DNA of 64,000 nucleotides, taken from assembly GCA_041650635.1 (NCBI GenBank), contig JBAZKV010000003.1, forward strand, positions 45,737 through 109,736, in the 5' to 3' direction. Positions 51,739 through 59,344 of the stretch are shown here, one piece after another. The notes beneath the pieces are model-generated. The model searched no databases, was not told where the DNA came from, and saw only the letters and a program-made list of their open reading frames with translations. Position 1 is the first letter of the stretch; each line of letters opens with the position of its first letter. Source of the stretch: Candidatus Margulisiibacteriota bacterium (GTDB lineage: Bacteria > Margulisbacteria > WOR-1 > JAKLHX01 > JBAZKV01). The position numbers were made by a program, and so were the translations under genes.

Positions 51739-52825
51739 CTGGCTGGTAAGCTACGGCGGCGCCGAAAGATGTCTTGAGGTCTTTCTGGAGCTGTTCCCGC
51801 AGGCGGATGTTTTCACTTGTGTCCATGACAGCGCAAGAATGCCCGCGCGCTTAAAAGATATCAGGATCAAGACCTCTTTTATACAAAGACTTCCATTTTC
51901 AATCTCAAGATACATGTATTACCTGCCTCTGATGCCGATGGCTGTTGAGGCTTTTGATCTGTCGGGTTACGACCTTGTTATCAGCATCAGCCATGCCGTT
52001 GCCAAAGGCGTAAAAAAAGCTCCCGGCGCTCTTCACATCTGCTACTGTCTTACTCCCATGAGATACGCCTGGGACATGCAATATGATTACAGCGGATATG
52101 CCGGGTTCGGCCTCTTTAAACAGGCTGTGTTCGATCTTATGATGAAGCGCTTTAGAAATTGGGATAGCGCTTCATCAAAGCGGGTCGATGAATTCATTTC
52201 CATCTCGCAGTTCATCAGGCAAAGGGTTGAGAACTGTTATGGACGACCTTCCGAAGTCATTTATCCGCCGGTAGAAACAAGTATTTTTGTTCCCTCCGGG
52301 AGGCCTTCCGACTTTTTCCTTGTGGTGTCCCGGCTGGTTCCTCAAAAGAGAGTAGATATAATAGTGGAGGCTTTTAACGCCCTAGAGCTTCCCCTCAAGA
52401 TAATAGGGGAGGGAAGAGAAGAAAACCGCCTGAAAAAACTGGCAAATAGCAATATTGAATTCCTCGGCTACCTTGATGACTCTGACGTCGCAGAATACCT
52501 GGCAGGCTGCAGGGCTCTGGTCTTTGCCAGCCTGGAGGATTTTGGGATCACTCCCCTGGAGGCCCAGGCAGCAGGCCGCCCGGTCATTGCATTTGGGAGG
52601 GGCGGAGCGCTTGAGACCGTTGTTGACGGAAAAACAGGCATTTTTTTTGGCGAGCAGACGGCAGAAAGCGTGGCCTCTTCCGTAAAGAGGTTCAATTCTA
52701 TGGATACTACCTCCTCTGTCTGCCGGGCCAATGCGGAAAAGTTTTCCAGAGAGGTGTTCAAAAAGAGGATGGCCTCATATATTGATGCTAAAATTAGGGA
52801 GCGGGGCATCTATTTAGAAAAATGA
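51716..52825 (+). CDS. Family 4 glycosyltransferase (WbaZ-like mannosyltransferase)
   Basis: A 369-residue GT-B enzyme of the WbaZ type. It has VALIHDWLVSYGGAERCLEV, SISHAVAKGVKKAPGALHICYC, TPMRYAWDMQYDY, VSRLVPQKRVDIIVEAF and ASLEDFGITPLEAQAAGRPV. The start lies 23 bases inside the previous gene with AAAGG upstream, and the stop overlaps the next gene by four bases. GDP-mannose-type donor is likely. Confidence 0.91.
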   Translation: MKVALIHDWLVSYGGAERCLEVFLELFPQADVFTCVHDSARMPARLKDIRIKTSFIQRLPFSISRYMYYLPLMPMAVEAFDLSGYDLVISISHAVAKGVKKAPGALHICYCLTPMRYAWDMQYDYSGYAGFGLFKQAVFDLMMKRFRNWDSASSKRVDEFISISQFIRQRVENCYGRPSEVIYPPVETSIFVPSGRPSDFFLVVSRLVPQKRVDIIVEAFNALELPLKIIGEGREENRLKKLANSNIEFLGYLDDSDVAEYLAGCRALVFASLEDFGITPLEAQAAGRPVIAFGRGGALETVVDGKTGIFFGEQTAESVASSVKRFNSMDTTSSVCRANAEKFSREVFKKRMASYIDAKIRERGIYLEK

Positions 52826-54216
52826 AAAAAAGAAGCACTCTGATAATAATACTTCTTCTTGCGGCCGACATATTCTTTCTGGCCGTCTCTTTTATCTTTG
52901 GTTACTATGTTAAGTACGGTCCGCCATGGGTATCAGGGGTCTATCCTTTGTTCCTTCTGGAGAGGTATTCAAGGAACCTGCTGTTCGCCGTTTTTGCCAC
53001 GATCTCGGTGTTCAATTTCTTTTCGCTCTATTCAAAAAACCAGAACAGGGATGCCGTGGATGAAGCCGCCTCAGTGGCCGGTGCTGTCACCGTTTCCAGC
53101 CTGATCTTTTTCATCATTTCGCTAATCTACAGGGAGATAGTGATATCAAGAAGGGTCATCTTTGCGGCCTGGGGCCTGTCAATAATCCTGATCGCGGCTT
53201 TCAGGATCATTGTGATCCGCATAAGAAGATGGCTTTTTTTAAAAGGTGTCGGAGTAGCGAAAGTCCTCATAATAGGCGACCCTGCACAAAAGGCAGGTCT
53301 TGTCAAAAGAATAACAGAGCATCCAGAAATGGGACTGCGCATTGTGGGGCAGATGGACTATATTCAGGAAAGAATAGACCAGCAATTCTATTCAAAGCTA
53401 AGGGAAACGCTTTCCTTTGGCAGGGTGGACAGGATCATCTTTGCCTGTTCTTTAGCGGATTCAACTGCGGTCATGAAGCTGATAGAGGTATGCGAAGTCA
53501 GCAGAGCAGAGTTCCAGTTCGTCCCCAGAGTGCTTGACATAATCGAGTCCAGGATAAGTTCGGACGAGATAGTTGGGGTCCCTCTCATTACCGTAAAAGA
53601 GATCAAGCTGTACGGACTCAACGCGCTGCTTAAAAGGACCTTTGATCTGGCCGCCTCTTTTTTGGCGGTGCTCCTTTTTGCGCCGATCTTTGCCGTTATA
53701 GCAGTGCTTATCAAGTTGGATTCAAAAGGCGCAGTGTTCTTCATGCAGAAAAGGGTGGGGGAGAACGGCAAGGAATTCCACCTGTTCAAGTTCAGGTCTA
53801 TGGTAGAAGGAGCCGATGCTCAAAAGAGCCTCATGGCGGACAGAAACGAGGCCGACGGGCCCATCTTTAAGATGCGCAGGGACCCGAGGGTGACACGCAT
53901 CGGAGGCCTTCTTCGAAGGTTCAGCCTGGACGAACTTCCTCAGATATTCAATGTCCTGCTGGGTCAGATGAGCCTGGTTGGGCCGCGTCCGCCGCTTCCG
54001 CAGGAGGTAAAGGAATATAACGAATGGCACTGGAAAAGGTTAAGGGTCCTTGCGGGAATGACGGGGCTCTGGCAGGTAAGCGGAAGATCGGAACTGTCTT
54101 TTGAGGAAATGGTTAAACTGGACATCTATTACATAGAGAACTGGTCCCTGTGGCTTGACATCAAGATACTCCTTAAGACGATCCCCGTGGTCCTTTCCTC
54201 AAAAGGAGCATATTAG
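52822..54216 (+). CDS. Polyprenyl-phosphate hexose-1-phosphate transferase, second copy
   Basis: A 464-residue homologue of the gene at 49339 with the same plan: four N-terminal spans, middle CoA-binding-like part (VLIIGDPAQKAGLVKRI), fifth span (VLLFAPIFAVIAVLI) and catalytic domain with KFRSMVEGADAQ, SLDELPQIFNVLLGQMSLVGPRPPLP (in parts), MTGLWQVSGRSELSFEE and YYIENWSLWLDIKI. The QVSGRS segment and PLPQEV differ from the first copy and resemble galactose/glucose-type WbaP. Two initiating enzymes in one operon suggest two glycan starts or two carriers. Confidence 0.93.
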   Translation: MKKRSTLIIILLLAADIFFLAVSFIFGYYVKYGPPWVSGVYPLFLLERYSRNLLFAVFATISVFNFFSLYSKNQNRDAVDEAASVAGAVTVSSLIFFIISLIYREIVISRRVIFAAWGLSIILIAAFRIIVIRIRRWLFLKGVGVAKVLIIGDPAQKAGLVKRITEHPEMGLRIVGQMDYIQERIDQQFYSKLRETLSFGRVDRIIFACSLADSTAVMKLIEVCEVSRAEFQFVPRVLDIIESRISSDEIVGVPLITVKEIKLYGLNALLKRTFDLAASFLAVLLFAPIFAVIAVLIKLDSKGAVFFMQKRVGENGKEFHLFKFRSMVEGADAQKSLMADRNEADGPIFKMRRDPRVTRIGGLLRRFSLDELPQIFNVLLGQMSLVGPRPPLPQEVKEYNEWHWKRLRVLAGMTGLWQVSGRSELSFEEMVKLDIYYIENWSLWLDIKILLKTIPVVLSSKGAY

Positions 54217-54242
54217 TTAGTGAAAGACCTCCGAAAAATTAT

Positions 54243-54272
54243 TTGATATTCGCTTACCTTATTGTGTATAAT
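54243..54272 (+). promoter_or_regulatory. Promoter TTGATA-18-TATAAT for the wzz/BY-kinase operon
   Basis: TTGATA 54243-54248, 18-base spacer, TATAAT 54267-54272. ATG 54281 is eight bases past the -10 box with no ribosome site between, so the transcript is predicted to be leaderless or nearly so. Confidence 0.6.
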
Positions 54273-54280
54273 ATATCAGA

Positions 54281-56122
54281 ATGGAACTGCGGGAGTATAT
54301 AGGACTTCTCCTCAAGAGGAAGGAGCTTGTGATAGCTTCCTTTCTTGTTGTTTTTTTTGTTGTTCTTGTTTACACTTTTGTCGTTCCTCCGGTCTATGAA
54401 GCCACTGCCAAGCTGCTTATCTCAAAGGATGCCGGCACTCTTAATCCTCTTGTGGATAAACCTACTTCCATGGCCAGTCTGCTGCAGGGAAGCAATGATA
54501 TCGAAACTCATGTGGAGCTTATTAAAGACCGTCCGGTCATAAGCGAAGCCATAAAACAGCTCGACCTAAGGGACAGCAAAGGCGAGCTTCTTGACCCTGA
54601 AGATCTTCTCAATTCCGTCAGAGTGGTTCCTCTTAGGGATACGGACATAATACAGATCAGGGTCCAGAATAAAGTTCCTAGGCTGGCTGCAGACACGGCA
54701 AATACCATAAGCGAGAGATATGTGGCCTGGAGCCAGGAAATGAACCAGGCTGAGGCAAGGTCGGTAAAACAGTTCATCGAAGAACAGATCGCTGTGACAA
54801 AGGGATCTCTCACCAAAGTTGAAGAGGAACTGCTTAAATACAGAAAAAAGTCCGGGTCTGTCCAATTGTCATCGGAGATGCAGGTAAAGATCGATAAACT
54901 TGCGGAACTGGAAATAGAGCGCACCAAGGTGACCATCGCGCTAAGGGAATTCCGCGCCAGGCTCACTTCTGGTGCCCTTGGCAGCGATGTGACCGGCCTG
55001 ACAGAAAGAAAAAAAGCTCTTGATGCCGCTATAGCAAGGTATAACAGCGAGTTAAAGGACCTTCCTCAAAAAGAGCTCGAAGTTGCGCGGCTTATGAGGG
55101 ACAACAAAGTTGCTGACGCCACTTATGTAATGCTCCTGGAAAAACTTAATGAGGTCAAGATCGCCGAGGCAATGAAGACCAGCAGCGCCAAGATTGTTTC
55201 TCCTGCTGTGGTACCGAAAGATCCCATCAAACCCAAAAAACTGCTAAATCTGATGATGGCAGTCATTATAGGGTTGTTGATGGGCGCCGGGGCGGCATTC
55301 CTTACGGAATATTTTGATGTTTCCATAAGAACTTCCGAAGAGGCAAAACAGATCACCGGTTTTCCTGCCCTCGGGGTAATCCCTTTCGTCAAAAGCGCAA
55401 AAAAGAACGAACCGTTCGAATACCTGATCGCTGAAAAAAGGCCGAAGTCCCAGGTGGCGGAAGCTTTCAGAACACTGGATGCCGATATTAAATTTGCCGC
55501 CGCCGGTTCTCCCGGAAAGGTGCTTCTGTTCACCAGTTCGCTTCCGGGCGAGGGTAAGTCGTCAACTGTCTCAAATTATGCGGTTATCAGGGCGCAGAGC
55601 GGAAAGAGAACTGTTTTGATAGATGCTGACATGCGCAAACCCATTCTGGACAAACTGTTCGGGGTTGCATCTAAAAAGGGCCTCTCGGATGTGCTTTGCG
55701 GGGAACAGCGAGTGGATGATGTCATCCAAAAGACTTCTATCACAGACCTTGATTTTATCGCCTCAGGCCCTATTCCCCCCAACCCTGCGATTCTGCTCGG
55801 CTCTCCCCAAATGAAAGCGATATTAAACGATCTTTCTGACAGGTACGATTCTGTGCTTATAGACAGCCCGCCGCTGGTGGGGCTTCCGGATGCTCACCAT
55901 CTCTGCTCGATAGCCGATGGAGTGATCTTTGTGATTGCTTACGGGAGGACGGACCGGAATGAAGTGGTGGATGCAAAAACGATATTGGAAAATGCCAAAG
56001 CCTCGGTCTACGGTTTTGTGCTTACAATGTTCGATGGGGGGGGAGCGGTGTACAAGGCTTACTACGGCGCTAAATCCTATTATTATTCATCCCAGCCCAA
56101 GGAGAAAGGACCGGAACAATGA
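54281..56122 (+). CDS. Wzz chain-length regulator fused to BY-type tyrosine kinase
   Basis: A 613-residue inner-membrane polysaccharide co-polymerase and autokinase. The Wzz half has two membrane spans (IASFLVVFFVVLVYTFVV, ~18-35; LLNLMMAVIIGLLMGAGAAF, ~322-341) bracketing a coiled-coil periplasmic domain. The kinase half has Walker A in SSLPGEGKSST (K426), Walker A' in VLIDADMRKP and Walker B in SVLIDSPPL. A C-terminal Tyr cluster has tyrosines 591, 594, 595 and 600-602. A G8 run (56036-56043) encodes Gly 586-588 just before the cluster, so slippage would delete it. Confidence 0.94.
   Translation: MELREYIGLLLKRKELVIASFLVVFFVVLVYTFVVPPVYEATAKLLISKDAGTLNPLVDKPTSMASLLQGSNDIETHVELIKDRPVISEAIKQLDLRDSKGELLDPEDLLNSVRVVPLRDTDIIQIRVQNKVPRLAADTANTISERYVAWSQEMNQAEARSVKQFIEEQIAVTKGSLTKVEEELLKYRKKSGSVQLSSEMQVKIDKLAELEIERTKVTIALREFRARLTSGALGSDVTGLTERKKALDAAIARYNSELKDLPQKELEVARLMRDNKVADATYVMLLEKLNEVKIAEAMKTSSAKIVSPAVVPKDPIKPKKLLNLMMAVIIGLLMGAGAAFLTEYFDVSIRTSEEAKQITGFPALGVIPFVKSAKKNEPFEYLIAEKRPKSQVAEAFRTLDADIKFAAAGSPGKVLLFTSSLPGEGKSSTVSNYAVIRAQSGKRTVLIDADMRKPILDKLFGVASKKGLSDVLCGEQRVDDVIQKTSITDLDFIASGPIPPNPAILLGSPQMKAILNDLSDRYDSVLIDSPPLVGLPDAHHLCSIADGVIFVIAYGRTDRNEVVDAKTILENAKASVYGFVLTMFDGGGAVYKAYYGAKSYYYSSQPKEKGPEQ
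56036..56043 (+). repeat. Eight-G homopolymer just before the Tyr cluster of the BY-kinase
   Basis: Uninterrupted G8. A one-base change would alter only the last ~26 residues, including all six clustered tyrosines, while leaving the Wzz and kinase domains intact. Confidence 0.6.
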
Positions 56123-56544
56123 TAAAAAAAGGGTGTTTTTGGGCTGTGCTCCTTATACTTGTGCTTTTCTGCGCCTGTGACGCGGCTACTCTTACTTCTC
56201 CCTTTCTGAATTACCCGAATCCTTTCAAGACCCGCGATTCTAAGGCCGGCACCACCGAGGGGACCTATTTTGCCTACGGTCTTTCTTCCGCTACCAATAT
56301 TGAGATAAGGATCTATATGATAGACGGTACGCTTGTGTGGAAGAGGAGCTTTCTTTCGACGGATCCCGAAGGCTCTGCCGGCTATCACGAAGTGTTTTGG
56401 GACGGAGCTCTGGATACGGGGGCTTCAAAGAGACAATACAGCGGGTATATCCTGAGAGAAACCGCCCCTAACGGGATCCTGCTCTCTTTTTTAATAGCAA
56501 ATGGAAAAGTCCTGGCAAAGAACAAAATAACAGTATTTCAGTAA
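56119..56544 (+). CDS. Secreted protein with FlgD-Ig-like domain
   Basis: A 141-residue exported protein. The signal sequence is MIKKGCFWAVLLILVLFCACDA; FCAC could be a lipobox, so a lipoprotein is possible. The mature part is one FlgD/T9SS-like Ig domain: LNYPNPFKTR, SATNIEIRIYMIDGTLVW, HEVFWDGALDTG, YSGYILRET. Unlike most such domains it stands alone, not at the end of a large protein. It overlaps the Wzz gene by four bases and touches the next gene, suggesting a role in the same envelope machine. Confidence 0.83.
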   Translation: MIKKGCFWAVLLILVLFCACDAATLTSPFLNYPNPFKTRDSKAGTTEGTYFAYGLSSATNIEIRIYMIDGTLVWKRSFLSTDPEGSAGYHEVFWDGALDTGASKRQYSGYILRETAPNGILLSFLIANGKVLAKNKITVFQ

Positions 56545-58404
56545 ATGAAAAAAATATTACATGCCATATTTGCTTTTTGTCTGCTGTCATCGGCTGCCTG
56601 TGCGGCGCTGATCCCGGATGTGTCAAGATTTGCCGTTGGTGCAAGGACCGTAGGCCTGGGAAGGGCCTTCGTCGGCATTGCTGATGACGCAAACTCTATC
56701 TTTTATAACCCTGCGGGGGGCGGTTGGGCAAAGACAGTAAGCCTTGTTTCTACCACTACCCGCCTGCTTGATGACACCAATGTGCTTTCTCTGGCAGGAA
56801 TGTTTCCCACGCACTACGGCTCCGTAGGGTTTGCTTACGCCACTTACGGCATATCCGGGAGCTTTGTGACCTACAGGGATGCCCTTGGGCAGGTCGCGGT
56901 CGATTCTACCAGGGAAGGGATGTCTTTTTCGGGAAGTTCTGCGATTCTTTCCTTTTCTTCTCTGCCTTTTATCAGCCCTTTTTCTCCTGATGTAAAAGCT
57001 ACTCTGGGGTTCAATGTGAAATTGTTCAGGCAAAGCCTTGGGGGTGGGACAGTTGGGGCCGCCAGCTCTTCCGGGATCGATATTGACGGCGGCCTGCTCA
57101 TCAGGCCCTCGGAATGGCTGCGGATAGGGTTCAGCGCCCTCAACATGCTCCCTGATTCTTATAACCAGATCGGAGGGTCCAATAACTGGGATTCAGGGGA
57201 GGAGCGCAAAGAAGGTATAGAAAATGTAATAAAAACGGGGATCGGGTTAAAGATACCTTCTTCTATGCTTCCAAAGGGTATGGGTAAGGAGCTCATAATA
57301 GATGCGGATTTGGATATGTTCATAGCAAAACCGCGTCCCGCTCTGCTGCATATAGGGACGGAGTGGTGGCCTTCCGACTATCTGGGACTCAGGATGGGGC
57401 TTGATCAGGATGTTGCTTCTGCTGGACAGACCGACTCCATGGTCGTGGCCAGCAGTTTCACCTATGGAGCAGGACTCAAGTTCTCAAGTTTCCTTTTTGA
57501 TTATGCTTTCAAGCCCTCCAGCCTGACGGATGCAAATTCGCATTATTTTTCGATCTCCTACCTTATCCCAACGTTTTCTGAAAGGCAGGTCATAGTTGCA
57601 TTGGAGCCAAGGGACAGGACCATCACATATAAGCCCTCCGTTTTGCTCAAAGCAAAATCGCCATCTAAGGTCAGGGAGGTCCGAGTGGGAGGAGCAGCGA
57701 TAAAAACTTTGGCCGGATCTTTTGAAACGGTCGTGGACCTGTCTTTAGGAAAAAATCCGATAAAAATGGAGGGGTATGACGAAAAGGGGGCCAATATTGC
57801 TTCCGGAGAATGCAGAGTGCTTCGCTTGGCCGAGTTCAGTGATGTTCCTCATCAGTTCTGGGCCAGCGATCCGATCTCCCATATGGCGACTCTGGGCATT
57901 GTGTCCGGTTTCCCTGACGGAACTTTCAAGCCGCAGAAGGGGCTTACGAGGGCCGAAATGGTTACCCTTCTTGTTCGGGCAAAGAATACGGTTCTTACGA
58001 AGCCGTCTGGCAACGTGTTCAAGGATGTCAGAAAGGAGCACTGGGCTTCGCAGTACATAAAGGCCTCTCTTAATTCCAATATTGTAAAAGGCTATCCTGA
58101 CGGCACCTTTAAACCGTCTGCGGGGCTGACCAGGGCCGAGGCCGTGTCCGTTCTGGTAAGGTTTGGCGATATCCGGGAAAAGGAAACAGCTGCTTCTGCG
58201 TCCTACAGCGATATTGCTTCAAAACACTGGGCTTTTAGGTCGATAAGCGCGGCCAGACAGGCAGGGCTTTTGTCTTTCATAAAAGAGAGCACCTTCAAAC
58301 CGCAGCGGCCCATAACCAGGGCGGAAGCCTGCGAAATGCTTTCCAGGATAAAGTTCATTTCCGGAAAGATCGACCAGCTTCTTAGTTTTGACATCGGATA
58401 CTGA
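56545..58404 (+). CDS. PorV/PorQ-like outer-membrane barrel with three C-terminal SLH domains
   Basis: A 619-residue exported protein. The signal peptide MKKILHAIFAFCLLSSAACA ends before ALIPDVSRF. Residues ~28-340 match the PorV/UPF0164 pattern: ARTVGLGRAFVGIADDANS, YNPAGGG and many alternating beta strands. An Ig-like link follows, then SLH repeats at ~430, ~491 and ~553 (FSDVPHQFWASD, FKDVRKEHWASQY, YSDIASKHWAF, each with a TRAE motif). SLH domains bind pyruvylated wall polymer, so this likely tethers the outer membrane. In OmpM-type proteins SLH is N-terminal, so the order here is reversed. Confidence 0.87.
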   Translation: MKKILHAIFAFCLLSSAACAALIPDVSRFAVGARTVGLGRAFVGIADDANSIFYNPAGGGWAKTVSLVSTTTRLLDDTNVLSLAGMFPTHYGSVGFAYATYGISGSFVTYRDALGQVAVDSTREGMSFSGSSAILSFSSLPFISPFSPDVKATLGFNVKLFRQSLGGGTVGAASSSGIDIDGGLLIRPSEWLRIGFSALNMLPDSYNQIGGSNNWDSGEERKEGIENVIKTGIGLKIPSSMLPKGMGKELIIDADLDMFIAKPRPALLHIGTEWWPSDYLGLRMGLDQDVASAGQTDSMVVASSFTYGAGLKFSSFLFDYAFKPSSLTDANSHYFSISYLIPTFSERQVIVALEPRDRTITYKPSVLLKAKSPSKVREVRVGGAAIKTLAGSFETVVDLSLGKNPIKMEGYDEKGANIASGECRVLRLAEFSDVPHQFWASDPISHMATLGIVSGFPDGTFKPQKGLTRAEMVTLLVRAKNTVLTKPSGNVFKDVRKEHWASQYIKASLNSNIVKGYPDGTFKPSAGLTRAEAVSVLVRFGDIREKETAASASYSDIASKHWAFRSISAARQAGLLSFIKESTFKPQRPITRAEACEMLSRIKFISGKIDQLLSFDIGY

Positions 58405-58417
58405 CCTCTAAAGAGAA

Positions 58418-59344
58418 ATGATGGATCCAGATAAAAAAATAAGGACCGCTGTTATAGGGACCGGTTTTATGGGGTCCCTCCACTGCCGCGCTTATTCCAT
58501 GGACAAAGACTGTGTTTTTACAGGCGTTTTTGACGCTGACAAAAAGTCCTCTGCCGACCAGGCCTCAAAATACAACATCAAAGCCTTTGATTCTGTCCAG
58601 GAACTACTTGAGAATGTTGATGCTGTCTCTGTTGCCGCTCCAACCACCCTGCACTATGAAATTGGAAAGGCCTGTATAGAAAAGGGGGTCCATCTTCTGA
58701 TGGAAAAGCCCATAGCTGCAACGATCGATGAGGCAAAAGAACTTGAGAAAGCGCTCGATAAAAGCGGTCTTGTCTTTGCCATAGGGTATATAGAAAAATT
58801 CAATCCCGCGGTCAAGGAATTGTTTAAAGCGATAAAGGGGGAAAAGATACTTTCTTTCGAAGCCTTAAGGGAAGCCCCTCCCGCGCCCAGAGCCAACGAT
58901 GTGAGCGTGGTGCTTGACCTTATGATCCATGACATTGATATACTCCTGGCCGCAACTAATTATGGAAGCCCGGAATTGATCAAGGCCGAAGGCAGAAAGA
59001 CCAGCAGGGATGTTATTGAAGACGCTTCCTGCGCAATAGCTTTTAAGGACGGAACCAAGGCTTTTTTAAGGGCATCAAAAGTGTCCGGCAAAAAACTCAG
59101 GACCATCAGGGCTGTTTGCAGCGGTATTTTGGCAGAAGCCGACCTTATCTCAAAAAAGCTCAAAATAACAAAGGACGGCACTGTCAGCGAGATCGAAGCG
59201 TCAGGCTTGGAGCCCATAAGGGCGGAGGTGTCGGATTTTTTGAAGGCCGTAAAAGGTAATGGAGCTCCCGCCTCGGATATCCGCTCGGCCTGTCTTTCTT
59301 TTGAAACAGCAAAAAAAATCGAGCGGCTTATCGAAGGACGATGA
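58418..59344 (+). CDS. Gfo/Idh/MocA family oxidoreductase
   Basis: A 308-residue NAD(P)-dependent sugar dehydrogenase. It has TAVIGTGFMGSLHCRAYS, SVAAPTTLHYEIGKACIEKG, the catalytic LLMEKPIAA lysine motif (EKP), and LDLMIHDIDILL with the conserved His-Asp. WlbA/UDP-GlcNAc 3-dehydrogenase-like and inositol dehydrogenase-like enzymes share this plan. It starts at ATG 58418 or 58421. Its 3' end overlaps the large convergent gene by 17 bases. Confidence 0.88.
   Translation: MMDPDKKIRTAVIGTGFMGSLHCRAYSMDKDCVFTGVFDADKKSSADQASKYNIKAFDSVQELLENVDAVSVAAPTTLHYEIGKACIEKGVHLLMEKPIAATIDEAKELEKALDKSGLVFAIGYIEKFNPAVKELFKAIKGEKILSFEALREAPPAPRANDVSVVLDLMIHDIDILLAATNYGSPELIKAEGRKTSRDVIEDASCAIAFKDGTKAFLRASKVSGKKLRTIRAVCSGILAEADLISKKLKITKDGTVSEIEASGLEPIRAEVSDFLKAVKGNGAPASDIRSACLSFETAKKIERLIEGR

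Noticed and set aside
59311..59327. Possible terminator after the 914-residue gene: T8 on the minus strand nine bases past the stop
   Set aside because: Only a four-base TCGA/TCGA stem can form before the T run, and a wider repeat (CCGCTCG/CGAGCGG) lies on the wrong side of it. Too weak to call.
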